Under the pieces are notes generated by a model, which searched no databases, was not told the DNA's origin, and saw only the letters and a list, made by a program, of their open reading frames with translations. Below are positions 11,736 to 23,926 of a stretch of DNA of 64,000 bases, in pieces. How positions within the stretch are numbered: the stretch's first letter is position 1; each line of letters starts with the position of its first letter. Position numbers and translations under genes: made by a program. This DNA comes from Microbotryomycetes sp. JL201 (lineage: Eukaryota > Basidiomycota > Microbotryomycetes). The stretch lies in NCBI GenBank assembly GCA_033819885.1, contig JAQYUZ010000033.1:124001-188000 (forward strand), in the 5' to 3' direction.

Positions 11736-13867
11736 ATGTCGTCAAGGAACTCGTCTCAGACTGCTCTGAGTCGGACTGATAGACCTACAGAAAAGCCGTC
11801 TGAGAAGCAAGCTCAGAGGCAAAGGTCGCCTTCGTCGAGCGATCATGGCACACTGTCAGAGTTGCCGGCCGGCTCGAAACTCAACAAGGATAATGTCCCA
11901 ACGTACATGGGTCTGTCTGGTTACAATCTCATCTGGGCCATCACGGTAGCCTCTTCTTTCGGTTTCGGTCTGTTTGGTGAGTTTTGGAGTTTGACGCGTG
12001 ACGAGACCTCCGCCAGGCGCTGACCGTCATCGCTCGTTTTGCAGGTTACGTGAGTCGCTCCGTGGCCATGTCTATCGATTGACTCATCTGACTTTTCCAT
12101 TGTTCTCGCAATGACAGGATCAAGGTGTCATGGTGCGTTTGACGCTATTGCTTCCCTCTCGTAGCGTGCGCTGACCTTTCGCGCAGTCCGGCATCATCTC
12201 TGCTCCTCAATTTTTCGAGGTATTCCCTCATCTTGATCCGGCAAATGTTGGCGACTATCAAGCGTCTGTCATGCAAGCGTTCTACGTCGCCATCTACGAA
12301 GTTGGTTGCCTTGCCGGTGCCGTTTTCGCATTGTGGAAGGGCGACTTCTTGGGTCGGCGCCGTATGATGCAAATCGGCTCATACGTTATGATGGCTGGTG
12401 TAGTCATCCAGGTTACAGCATTCCGCGGCCACGAAGCAGAGGGTGAGTTCACGATTGCAGCAGAGTTGATAATTCGCCGGCTGACAACCTAGTGCAGCTC
12501 AATTCATCATTGGCCGTATCGTCACTGGCCTCGGCAACGGTATGAACACTGCAACGATTCCAACATGGCACGCCGAGACGGCGAAGTCTCACAACCGTGG
12601 CGTTCTCGTGTGCATCGAAGCCGCTATGATTTCCACCGGAACTGCCATTTCGTACTGGATCGATTACGGATTCAGTTTCATCAGCAGCTCGGTCTCGTGG
12701 CGCGTGCCTATCGCCCTGCAAGTCGCATTCGCCATCGGACTGCTCACGATGGTTCACTTCCTGCCCGAGTCTCCGCGCTGGCTAGTCGCGCACGGTGTAA
12801 GTCGGATTTTGGTCGGTGCTCGAGATCGAAGCTAATAATCTTATCGTAATAGAATCTGGCTGAAGCTCAACGGGTTGTCGCCGCACTCGAGCCAGCACCG
12901 TTCCACTCTCCCGAAGTTGTCGGCCAAACTCGTGTCATTCTAGAGTCGATCGAAAGCGACAAGCGTAACCGCGGCATCTCAGATCTGTTCACGGGCGGCC
13001 CGACTCAGCACTTCCGACGTATGCTGCTTGGTGCATCGTCCCAGTTCTTCCAGCAGATTGGCGGCTGCAACGCCGTCATCTACTTTGCTCCTGTCATTTT
13101 CGAGCAAAACCTGGCCCTCGGTCGCAACTTGTCACTCATTTTGGGCGCAGTCAATGTCACTGTGTATGCGTTGTCGGCTGTCCTCGCCTTTGTCACAGTC
13201 GAGCGTGTCGGCCGCCGCAAGCTCTTCTTGATTGGCTCTGCTGGTCAGGCAATCAGCATGTTCATTATCATGGGATGCGTTATCGCTGGAGACACGCAAT
13301 CACTCAAGGGCGCAGTGTTCGGATTGTTCCTTTTCCTCGTCTTTTTCGGTTTCACTTGGCTTCAGCTTCCGTGGTTGTATCCCGCCGAGATTAACCCCTT
13401 GAAGACTCGAACACGCGCAAATGCTGTTTCTACTGTCACAAACTGGTCATGGAACTTTGCGGTATGTCATCTTGCCACTCCGAGCTGCAGAGCCATTGCT
13501 GACAACTGCATCTTCGCAGGTGGTCATGTGGACGCCACCAATGCTCTCAGCGATCAACTGGGGCACATTCCTGTTCTTTGGCGTCATCAACGTGTGCTTT
13601 ATTCCTCCGATCTACTTCTTCTGTGAGTCACACAGGTCGTTAGCTATTCAACAAGAGTGCACTTTTGACCGTGACCGCTTTCGTTCAGATCCCGAGACGG
13701 CCGGCCGTTCGCTCGAGGAAGTGGATGTCATTTTCGCCAAAGCGTATGTCGAGAAGCAATCTTACGTCAAGGTCTCAAAGACTCTGCCCAACTTGTCGTA
13801 CGACCAGATTCAAGGCGAATGGGCCAGGCTTGGACTGGCCAACGAGCCCCTCGACGAGCGGGTATAA
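11736..13867 (+). CDS. MFS sugar porter (hexose-transporter-like)
   Basis: Twelve-span major facilitator of the sugar-porter family in the plasma membrane. After a Ser/Thr-rich cytosolic N-terminus come YNLIWAITVASSFGFGLFGYDQGVMSGI, with TM1 and the conserved GYDQ motif, then GRRRMMQIGS, PTWHAETAKSHNRG, PESPRWLVAHG, GASSQFFQQIGGCNAVIYF, ERVGRRKLFLIGS, WLQLPWLYPAEINPLKTR and PETAGRSLEEVD. These are the hallmark signatures. Exons: 11736-11976, 12045-12049, 12118-12132, 12187-12442, 12498-12796, 12853-13461, 13520-13622, 13689-13867. All joins keep phase. The GYDQGVM motif is built from a 5-base and a 15-base exon. The substrate cannot be told from sequence; the QQIGG motif suits hexoses. An in-phase upstream ATG (11514) exists but lies in unconserved sequence. 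Confidence 0.92.
12045..12049 (+). other. 5-base microexon (GTTAC) of the sugar porter
   Basis: The preceding exon ends in phase 1 with G. The acceptor is TTTTGCAG and the donor is GTGAGT. G plus GTTAC gives GGT TAC (Gly-Tyr) of the conserved GYDQG motif. Skipping it would break the frame. Confidence 0.75.
12118..12132 (+). other. 15-base microexon of the sugar porter
   Basis: It encodes DQGVM. The acceptor is AATGACAG and the donor is GTGCGT. Phase 0 on both sides completes GYDQGVMSGI with the flanking exons. Skipping would keep frame but remove the conserved Asp-Gln. Confidence 0.75.
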
Positions 13868-14552
13868 GGCACTTGGCGTGCGACGGTAATCATACATCCA
13901 TGAACATAGACTCTGTAAATAGTTGTAATTTTGAGATGCTCGCGCCTACACGTTCGCATCGTCTTCGTTGAACCAATGCTGTGTAGAGATGGGCAGCGAG
14001 CTTTTTCAGGTTCGATCAGGTTACCCTGCAGCCAATCCCGACCGCAATGGGTAATAGGCCGGATACAATGAGACTAAGCGAGAGCTCAGGCCGAGTAAAC
14101 CAGTCGCGCTTCCGCACACGTTGGTCTTTTTTTATATCGTACGGCTGAGTTTGTATCAGCTCACTGACCCGTAAAAGGGTGAGAACCGAGCTCAACACAT
14201 TCGTGGTGCTCCTATACGCCCACAGCAGCCGAGCCCAAGTTCCGGCTGTGCTTCTGCGCCGATCGCAGCTCCTCGTGCCCCGCAAGTACGCTCAGATTCG
14301 CTTCTGTGAGGCTTCACAGACACATGACAGTCAGCGGCATGCCACACTGAGTCTACGTAGCTTGGCGGAATACTCGGCCCGCTCAAGCATCGCCGAACGT
14401 GCAGTCATGAGAAAAGTGCTGACACACAGTTCGCCTTATCAGCACACAGAAGCCTCGGGCACCACCTGAAACTCGTCTGTGCAGTCAGTGCGAGGTCACG
14501 CTCGGCTGGCTTCCTAGTCAGCCAGGCAAGGCTCAAGCACTCGGCTTGCGAC
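13868..14552 (+). other. Intergenic stretch, sugar porter to ERCC6L2-like gene
   Basis: It holds the porter's 3' UTR and the next gene's promoter on the same strand. Short frames on both strands look random. I see no RNA gene or repeat. Confidence 0.4.
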
Positions 14553-17500
14553 ATGCCAGTGGCCGGATCATCGAGAGAGAGACAGGAATCTCAAGACGTC
14601 AAGCCACGACAGCAGCCAGACTCGTCAGAAGACGACGATGATGACGACGCTGATTTTGGACGTCGAGCGATAGAGCAAGTCAGGCTGGAAGCGGCACAAG
14701 TTCACCGCAAAGCACTCCATAAAAAGTACAAAGATCTGAAGGCAGAGTATCACAAAGCTGGTCTGCCGCCACCACCAAAGCCGGAAGCGCACGTGAAGGC
14801 GCTAAAACGACAGCGCTCGGTGGCGCCACTGCGCTACGATGACGACCGCGGCGGTCGTAAGCCGCCGGCTCGCAAAAGGTCTCGCAGGACCGAAGAATCT
14901 AACGAGGACGATGATACATCCGACGACCAAAAGTCTGTGCCGACTGCCTCGACGTTTGACCCTCGCAAAAAGAGCCGCGACCTTTACGCGAAACACAATA
15001 TCAAACTATCGCCAGACCTCTCAGATCCAGAGACGCGCGGAACTGAAACGCACAGGAGAATTCAACGCTCGGAGGACCCGGCACAAGCGACCAAAGAGGA
15101 GATTGAAGCGCACCTTCGGCGCAAATGGGTCTACAAGGAGCAGCCGGAAGCGATGTCTCTGTATCGCAAACGAATGGAAGAGATGTACAACCCTCTGATT
15201 CGCCTTCTCAGTACGTGCCGCTCGTGCCTCGCTTCTAAGCATCTCATTGACGACGCGTTCGACAGACATTAAAATTCTCGTCACGAACGGAGATTCTGAC
15301 GACGAGAAAGGAGCCCATTTGAAAGCACGCGTGCACATGAATACCGACAGTGAAGGCTCGGATGAAGACATGCGACGCAGACGACGTCGCAAAACGCCGC
15401 AGCCTAAGTCGTTGGGGAATCAGCCGTCAAGTGAGAACCGCGACTCGAATTTCGTTGTGAGCCAAATATATGGCACTCTTTCGCAATGTGTGCTGACGCG
15501 ACCTTAGCTCGTTGGTATGGGCATGCTTGACGACGAGCCGCCAACCGAAGACGAAGAGGGTTCGCCGCCGCCAGCTAAAACCTCTCTCAAACTTGAATTC
15601 GAGACAGACGTGGAGCCCACCTTGCCAGCGCAAGAAGACTACGAACCGACAACGGAAGAGGAAGATGACATGTCTGCCACGCGTGACACAATGCTCAAGG
15701 TCGATCTTGACAACGAAGAAGAGGGCGACGAGATGAGCAGGATGGTAACGGCGAGCGTAGCAGCAAGGCGGGAGACAACCAGACGCGAAGAACAACATCA
15801 ACTGCGGCTTCAGGCGGAGCAGTTGCGCGCTCAAGTCCGCGCGGCTCAACTGGACAGCCAACAGACTGCAGCCGACGGCTCAGAGTGTGAGGTCACAGTG
15901 GTCGAGAGAAATGGCCAACCTTCAGTCCGAGCCGAGGTATATTGCTGTCTCGTCGTCCTCCCGCCTTACCGCTTGATGACCCATTTTCAGCTGCAGTTTC
16001 CCAGACCTGTGCCAAAAGGTCGCCGCCCTCGGCTCGAACTGCAGAACGAAGAGCAAGCCAGACGCGGCCCGCATCCTCTGCATCCTGCCGATGGGTCGCA
16101 GCCCAAACACGAAGTGCCAGCTCCCGTCAATCGCTTCCTACGCGACTATCAACGTGAAGGTGTCGAGTTTCTGCATCGGCAGTATTCGAAAGGGCTGGGC
16201 GGGAGTCAGTCACATCTCTATTCTCAGATCGACAAGAGCTGATCCGTGCGTTTGGTAGTCTTGGGTGACGACATGGGTTTGGGCAAGACGATACAAGTCA
16301 TAGCTTTCTTGAGCGCCGTCATGGACAAGAAGGGAACGCGCAAGCACGACCATGACAAGCGCAGACATCAGATCCAGAGGATGGACCGCGGCAGACTCGT
16401 GATCTCTCCGTCCGACCTCGGTCCGACGTGTTTGATCATTTGCCCAGCATCTGTTGTCCACAACTGGGCTCGCGAGCTCAACACGGTAAGACGCACGTCG
16501 TCTTTTCAAAATGCATCCTATCGCTGATACGTGCTTCCAGTGGAGTTATCTGAGTGTTGGCGTCTACGAAGGCTCAAAGAGCGAGGTGTTGATGCAGTTT
16601 CAGGGCGGGTTCTACGATGTCTGTACGTAACAGCCAAGCGATAATCAAAAGACACAGCCCGATTTCTCTGTCTGATACGAGATTGTTCGACAGTGATCGC
16701 CGGCTTTGAATCTGCGCGAGGAGATATTGACATTCTCGAGCTGCAAGACTTTTCGATTGTCATCATCGACGAGGTGCATCGCGTGAAGAATCCAGTCTCG
16801 GGCACGACAAAGGCAATGAAACGGTTTCGGACTCCTTTCAAATATGGCCTCACTGGTACGGCGATCCAGAATCGTTTGGACGAATTTTGGTGCATCTTGG
16901 ACTGGGCCTGCCCAGGCAAAGTAGGCACGCTCAACCAGTGGCGAGTCTACATCTAGTATGCTTTCAATACGCTCGCTGATCAGCTCTGCATATTCCCAGG
17001 CAAGACTACGTGTCTTCGCCGCTCAAAGTGATGCACAGTGCCAATGCGACAGACGAGGAGCTGGCGACGGGTCGCGCTCGAGCACTGGCGCTTGTCGGGG
17101 AGCTCTTGCCGAACTTTTGGCTAAGAAGGTATGTTCGCAAGATCTTGATAAGCGCAGAGTGTGCATTGAAAGAAGAGCCATCGTAGGACAAAGTTCGACC
17201 CGTCCGTCAAGCTGCAGCTGCCACCCAAGATCGACCATGTCGTCTTGTGTCCACTCACCCCACTTCAACTCCTCGCGTACAGGCGTTTGCTGCAACTCGA
17301 AGACGTGCAGGTTATGCTCACGGCTCATCAACCTTGTCCTTGCGGCGCTGTCGACGGCGACGGCTTGCCCTTTGAGCGCGGCAAATGTTGCAAGCCAGAT
17401 TGGGCAAAATTGATCTTCAAGGTTGGTGCTGCTCGAGTTTTCTCGAAAGTTGTATTGCTCATCGCTCAGCCCTTGGCTTGGACAGTACATGGACTTGTTC

Positions 17501-19698
17501 AGGAAGGTTTCAAATCATCTGGCTTTGATCTACCCTGGTCCGTCGCCTGAGGACTCAAGCTGCAGCCCGTCTAAATTTCGCTTGCCGTAGATCCCGCCGA
17601 CAAGGACAATGGTAATCGGGCCAAGTACATTCAAGATCGCAATTGGGTCCAAGCAGCGTTCCCGGAAGACTGGGAGGATCGCAGGCTATCGCCCTTGGTT
17701 GCGTTCGAAGCTCAGCTCTGTGGAAAGTGGCAGGTGCTCACAGACATGCTCGACGTTTGGAAAGAGAACGGAGACAAGGTGCTCATCTTTACGTTGTCGC
17801 TCAAAAGTGAGTCATGTTAGAAGCTCGCAAATTATCAAGCTCAACATATTGCCTCAGTCATTGATTTACTTAGAAGCTTGTTCGAGTTTCACTCGGGCTT
17901 TTCATATCGTGTGCTTGATGGCAGCGTGCCCAGCGACGAGCGTGAGTCTGCTCTGCTGGATCGCGTGCTCCCACGAACTTGTGCTTACTCTTCGAGCTCA
18001 GGCATGGAACTCGTCGACCAGTTCAATGATCTAAACGGAGACGTCTTCGTGTTTATCTTGTCAACGCGCGCGGGCGGAGTTGGTTTGAATCTGACGGCAG
18101 CCAATAGGGTAAGCCATAAGAGCTCCGTGGTGGACCTTTGGTGATGACACTTCTTACGCGCTTTATTGCCAGGTTGTCATCTTTGATCCAAACTGGAACC
18201 CGTCACATGACTTGCAAGCGATGGACCGCAGCTACCGTTTCGGTCAGACGAGGGACGTCAATGTGTACCGCTTCGTTGCAGCCGGCACGTGAGTCGATCT
18301 GCTGATGTATTGCTGTTTGCACATTGAAATTGTCTGATGCCCGAGCTCACAGAATCGAAGAGCTCATCATCAATCGTCAGCAAAATAAGCGTGCCATGGC
18401 CAACATTGGCTATGACGCCAATGCAGAGCGCCGACTGTACGAAGGTGTCGAAGGCTTCAAAGATCGCGAGGGAGAGTTGTACGGCGTCAAGGTGCGCAAT
18501 GCGTGCAAGACTTTGGCATGCGCTGCTTGATGACGGCATGCTCTTGCAGAACATTTTCAAGCTCACTGAAAATTACTCGATGACGACAAAGGCGATTCAA
18601 AGAGTGAGTGTTTGCGTGACGCCTTCTGGATCATTTTGCTCAAGGCGAAACGATACAGTGTGACTTGGCCGACCAAGATGCGGGCGCTGCAGCCGTCATC
18701 GGCGGAGATGACGAGGACGAGGACGGTCAGACTAGAGCGGCTGCTGGCGGCGATGACGATGCTCTAGCCGGACTTGTACAACGCGTCAGTGACCCTCGTC
18801 ACGCCCACCTTGCGAGGTGCTGACGAAAACTTCTCAGGATGCTCGGGACTTTGTCAAAGATCTGGCTGGTTTGACGCTGGAAGAAGAGACCGAGCTAACA
18901 CCAGAAGAGCGGGCAAAGCGCGCGAAACTCAAATCCGAACAAGCCAAGATTGCCGAAATCCTGGGCTTATCTCGTGCGATTGTTGTCAATAGCGATGCGA
19001 CGCTGGGGTCTCACAAGCGAGAGGAAGATCGAGCACGCCGCTTGTTCCAGGTGCGCAGCCTTTGCAAAGGTTATTAGTCTGATGACTGATCCATCTCAAA
19101 CAGCAAGGACTTCACGATCAAAACCGTGGCGCTTTCCCTGAACAAGATGTTGGCCATCGCAAGGATTCAAAGCCACCTGCGGGCAGAAGCAAGAAATTGC
19201 TTCCATCCCCGACGGGCGCCGAATGGAACCCGCTCAAGCGAAGACGCAAGAAGCAATTCGTGGTAACAACGCCTGGGACACCGCGTCAACATGCCGAGCC
19301 CGAGTCAGCCAAGGAGAGCACGACATCGATCAAGGCCGATGGACCGCCACTTATTGAGTCAGACCAAGACACGAATGCGGTCACTAGAGCCGAGCCGATG
19401 CAAGCTTCGCATTCAACCACTCGTGTCGCGTCGGATTTGTCTGCGCTCATGACTCGCATGTACACAACCTGCCGCAAGGAAAACGGCATCCCGGGCAACG
19501 TCACGCTGCGACAACTCGTCGCTCATTCTCAGTCAGTCTAGTCGAATGTTTTGCCCATTTTTAGTAGTTGACAACGTCATGTGTAGGTATCATGATATTC
19601 CGACTTTGATGAGGGCCTTGCTACGAATGCCTTCGGACGCTGACCGTTTCCAGGTCATCGAATGCCTTTGTGATGGCTTTATCGAGGCAAACTTGTGA
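14553..19698 (+). CDS. SNF2-family DNA-dependent ATPase, ERCC6L2-like
   Basis: Nuclear DNA translocase; the vertebrate relative acts in DNA-break repair and replication stress. The N-terminal 300 or so residues are acidic and basic low complexity. The helicase core follows: [16 protein letters not shown], Walker [12 protein letters not shown], motif Ia [12 protein letters not shown], Walker B variant DEVHRVKN (DEVH, not DEAH), motif [13 protein letters not shown]. The second lobe has [58 protein letters not shown] Cys cluster (CPCG...GKCC) sits between the lobes. After the core, [20 protein letters not shown] and [19 protein letters not shown] match ERCC6L2 closely. The C-terminus (from about 19430) resembles its HEBO region. 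More than ten short introns. Stop TGA at 19696-19698. Rad26 and other SNF2 groups fit less well because they lack the post-core block. Confidence 0.85.
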
Positions 19699-19882
19699 CT
19701 TCAGCTTACTTTTATGTTTTTGTCTCTTTGTTTGTTTGTGATTTCCATGTCGTTGTTGAGTAACATAGCTGTTTGTTTGTTTTGGCATCTACCCGTTCAT
19801 TCTCCCCTTTTCTTTATCCGGACGATCACAGCATTCATTGCAAGATTATGTACGGTAAAACAAGTCTGCAGAATTACGCCTT

Positions 19883-22090
19883 TCAACGGTCTGCTGAGCA
19901 CGCTGGCGGACACGTTTCGCTGCATCTAATGTGGCAACTAGGTCGGATGCCGCCGCCCCGGGGATCCCCCCCAAAAAAAGCAAGATCAGTCAGAATGTTT
20001 GGTGTCATGAAAAAATGAATGAAGCGACCTACCGAAATCCACAATCATCACACTCTAGAAAACTCTTCATCCAACCCAACTTTTTATCGCAAAGCTGACA
20101 TTGATTCGACTTTACCTTGTCATTTTGTTTCGAGTGATCGTTTGTCCTGCCAAAATCAAAAGTGGGTAAAGTCGAAGGGTGAACCATCTGAAGGTTGAGA
20201 GATGACGTGGTGGGTGACAGCGAGTGTAACAATCTTTGCAAAATCGGTTTTATGATTGAAAACCTGTGAAGGTTTGGCATTTCGACTTTGACTTTTTGTG
20301 AGTCAGAGGCGACGACGATGTGGATTGCAGCAGGAAAATCTCCAGTCGGGTCCGAAGTGCAGTGGTCAAGCGACAACGTTCGAGAATGGACGGCTGCGGA
20401 TTGGTGCAGGACATTGTCGAGGGTATGACGAGGCGAGGCTTTGACGGTCAAGTTTGATTCGTGCAACGCTGACGTCAAATCTTCAATGTTGAGTCTCGCC
20501 TTTGAGTTGCGTCCGAATCCGAGCACGGCGGTCGAATACTTTGACTCGGTGTCTCCCTCGTCAAAAAATGGATCATCGTTGGAGAGAGAATCGTGCCATG
20601 CAATATTGCTGTCGAGTGTGTTGTAGTCTGCCAAGCCGAGAAGAGCCTCGTCGTCGCTATCGTCGCTGTCTTCGTTGGCGTGTGTGATTGGTGCAGACTT
20701 GAGAGTCGCACTTGCCGTTACCGAACCCACTTGAACACGTCCCTCGAATGAAGGCAACCTTGGAGCTTGAGGCCTCTTGCTATTTCCCTTCTTGCTCGTC
20801 CCTGCAAAGCTGACACTACCGACGTTCCAGCTCCCGTGACCTGGAGGCGAATTTATCGACCCGGGCTCCAGGGACAGCCCCTTTGATTCGGCATCGTGCA
20901 CTTGCTTTTCGATCGAGCGCAAACGCGTCAAAATTTGGAGCATGGTGGGCCGTTTCTTGGGAACGACGTCGAGGCATGCGAGAGCCAATTGAACAAGGTC
21001 CGGCGGACATTGAGTCGAAGCGCGGCGCGAAACTTCATCTGAAGATACACCAAATGTTGGCAAGGATCGCTGAGATGGGAACGTGAGCGTGCGAAAGGGG
21101 GTTCGACCCTAGCTTGGCACCCACTTACCGCAAACGTGTGCTGATCAGCCAATTTTCTGGATGCCAGTTCCGCCAGGATAACGCCAAAGCTAAAGACTGC
21201 ATACAAAGGATTGCTTCAGCGCTCGCTGATGCTCGTGTTGATAAAAACACCTGGGCTCACCATCCGTCGGCAAACCAAATTCTTCTCCGAGCAAAATTTC
21301 TGGCGACATGTAGCCGTCCGTGCCGGCGAACCTACAACTGAGGTCACCGTTGGTATCCGTCTCGACTTTTGTTCGAGCGCGACGACAGACTCACGTGATT
21401 CGCTTCATCTCGTCCTCATTCTGTGCCACGATCCGCGCAAACCCAAAGTCGCAAACTTTGATTCTCTCATTCTCTGTAACGAGCAAATTTTCTCCCTTGA
21501 GATCGCGGTGCATGCACTGTCTCGCGTGCAAGTATGTCAAACCTCTTGCGACATCAATCGCGAAACTTAACCTCAACCTCCAAGGAAACGGTATGCTCTT
21601 GTCTGCGATGTACGACCTCAAGTTGCCTCTTGGCAAGTATTCTGAAACGATCAAGAGACGCGGAAGTGATGAGGACGATGAAGGAGGAGCGAAGCTGAAG
21701 CCGATCAATTGAACAATGTTGGGGTGACGTGCTTCCGAGAGAATGCGACATTCTCGTTCGAGATACTTGTCGACATTGTATTCTGTACTGTGCAACACTT
21801 CTTTGACGGCGACCTGAGGCAAGCATCCACGGACATCAGTGCAAGGCAGACGTCAAGACGTACGAGTGGCGGTTCGCACTTCGAGACCGAGGTATTCCGC
21901 CTTCCACACGCATCCGAACGAGCCTTTACCCAGTCTAGTCCAATCACTAACAAGAACGAAGCGAAACGCGTGTCAAGCATCACGAAGACTGGCCATGTTG
22001 GCCATCTGCGACTGACCGTTCAGGACTGAGGTCAGTATAAGAAATGGTGTCGAATCCGAAGCCAGACGCGGTCGACGACGATGTAGGCAT
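19883..22090 (-). CDS. TKL-like serine/threonine protein kinase with C-terminal C1 zinc finger
   Basis: Protein kinase with glycine loop LGKGSFGCVW, VAIK-type lysine in EVAVKEVL (made by joining exons at LGLE|VAVK), catalytic loop HRDLKGENLL, CDFGFARI and GTDGYMSPE. The kinase domain fills roughly residues 30-300. A long Ser/Asp-rich linker follows. The last exons encode a C1-type finger: CQLC, 13 residues, CDDC, GFRC, then H-x2-C and a final Cys seven residues on. The second half of the finger lies in a small exon at 19937-19883, reached from a GTAGGT donor at 20032 with acceptor GACCTAG. Without that exon the finger is cut. C1 domains bind diacylglycerol or act in protein contact; which applies here is unknown. 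The start is taken as the ATG at 22090 (MPTSSSTASGFG); an upstream in-frame ATG exists at 22282. The fold is sure; exact subfamily is not. Confidence 0.82.
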
Positions 22091-23022
22091 CAGTGAAGCG
22101 GAAGTTTGTATGTGCGCGCGGCGGACGAGCACAGCTGTGCCTGCTCTCGTTTGGGTTCCGCGAGAGAAGGGACAAGGCACGACTAGAAGGGAGATTCCAA
22201 GGGAATGGCAAAAGTGTGACGTCTTTGCAATTGACGCGGGCGCGATGCCGAAGATGAAGCGCGCCGAGGAGCGCCAGCGCAAGACACCAGGAACGGACCG
22301 TGCATGCCTCTCGCATGTCTCAGGAGCAGGCTCTCAAAAAACGGCGGCCGCTCGGGCCTCTAAATCATTGCAGCGATCGAAGCAATCTATAATATACCAA
22401 GCGAGCGCAAGACGGGCCAGGGCGAGCAAGAATGTCAGTCAATTGGTCTTGAAAGTAGCATCGGTGACGAGCAGCCGCCACACGGGCGCGCAAAGGGGGT
22501 TTTCCACTCAGTTACCGTTGTGTTTGTAAATCTTCACGTCCCAAGAAGCGAAAGCCCCTCGGTCGATAAGACAGTGTGAATACGATTAGAACAAAGTTTT
22601 CTCTTCGTAGTGGACCGGCTGCGCTTGCCCGCGTGTGCAAGCTGTGCTCGTCAGTCACAAGAAAACTCACGTCAAGGAAAACGGCGCCGGCAACACTGCA
22701 GGCGGGTCCGCTCGGTGCAAACAGGTGCACTTCTGCTTTGACAGAGACACGTTGCACGCCGTGGGACGTCGCCTGAGCGGTGCCGGCGGCATGTCGGTGC
22801 GAGCGGGACAAGAAAGAGCGGAGCGAGGCCCAAGCGCGCTGGCAGCGACCCGAGACACCTCCTTTCTTTGCGCGGCAGTGCATCTACATCCTCCTTGCCA
22901 AGCTCGAGACAGCACCAAGCAGAAGAAATCATTGTGTTTACTCTCTGACTCGTGCGACTTGAATCCGGCTCGACTAAAGCTCCTCGCGGACTTTTGACGA
23001 GCGCGGTGCTCTCGAGCTTGCA
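22091..23022. promoter_or_regulatory. Divergent region between the kinase and a membrane-protein gene
   Basis: About 930 bases between head-to-head starts. It has several open frames on both strands (for example plus 22044-22529) with Arg/Ser-rich random-looking translations and no known motifs. Taken as promoters and leaders of both genes. Confidence 0.4.
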
Positions 23023-23926
23023 ATGGCACAAACTCGACACCAAGCGAGAGCTTCAAGTGTTTGTGGCGATTCCATGTCCTCGGTCGTGTCGAGCGCGCAT
23101 CCACATGCAGCGGCCACTCTTCGCGCGCAAGATGAGGAACAAGTCTTGTACGAAACAGCGGCCGGCCAAGTCGAGTTGACGAGCGAGGACAGACAGGTGA
23201 GAGCGCGCGCGCGCGCGCACACGCGCAAAGCAGAAGCAAGCGTGAATGTAAGTCTGACGATTTCCGACTTGACTCGACAGGCAGGCTACGCACTTCCATC
23301 GACGTTTGAAGAGCGCACGATCGAGCGAACCGGTGAAGCTCCCTATGCTTCTCGTGCGGCGGACGAGTACACGAGCACGGGCAAGACGCGATGGGCTGAC
23401 GAGGGAAAACATCGCGTACCGGGGGAACAAGGCAAGAGTGCTCGCCGCGGGACGACGAGGCGTCATCGAGAGTCCAGTCGCCACCGCCGTCGCCGCAAAC
23501 CGAAAGAACTGGCATGGTGGCAAAAGCCGAGGCCGATGAGTGCGCAATCGTCTCTCATCTTTTCACTGGATGAAAGTACGACTGACGCGTGCGCAAGGAA
23601 TTTTGGCAGTGTGCGTCATCTTGTTTGTGGTCGTTGTTGCTCTCGGTGTCGGACTAGGAGTCGGCCTCGGCATCAAGCGGGATGATGCGGCGACGCAGGC
23701 GATTGGAAAAGGTCGAAATTCGAATGGGCCGTCGGTGGAGCCGTCTGCGCCTGGGTTTCCGATCGTGTCGGCGTCTAGTCGGTCGAGCAGTGGCAAGCAA
23801 CCGCCCGTGTCCGTCTCGAATGATGGAGCAGTCGGACCGATTGGTCCTCGGACGGATGCAATGAACCATGCAGTACCTTTGACGGCCTCGCCAGCGTTAA
23901 TGTCTCTGCAGCGGCGCAGCAGGTAG
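23023..23926 (+). CDS. Predicted single-span membrane protein, function unknown
   Basis: I do not recognise the family. Three exons join in frame. The first opens MAQTRHQARASS and ends LTSEDRQ at a GTGAGA donor near 23196. The second starts AGYALPSTFEERTIERTG and carries a strongly basic stretch (RRHRRRRKPKELAWWQKP). After a short intron (about 23580-23612, GTACGA...TTGGCAG), the third gives the hydrophobic span CVILFVVVVALGVGLGVGLG followed by KRDD. The rest is Ser/Pro/Gly-rich to the TAG at 23924-23926. A basic flank before the span suggests type II or tail-proximal topology, with the Ser-rich part outside. The first intron carries a (GC)n/(CA)n run directly after its donor. Confidence is moderate because there is no homologue I can name. 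Confidence 0.5.
23196..23224 (+). repeat. GC/CA dinucleotide run in intron 1
   Basis: The sequence is gtgaga followed by about nine GC or CG dinucleotides and a few CA units, beginning directly after the predicted donor of the membrane-protein gene. This is a short microsatellite with Z-DNA-prone alternation. Confidence 0.6.

Noticed and set aside
22044-22529. Plus-strand 161-codon frame antisense to the kinase 5' end
   Set aside because: It overlaps the kinase first exon on the other strand and has random-looking composition.
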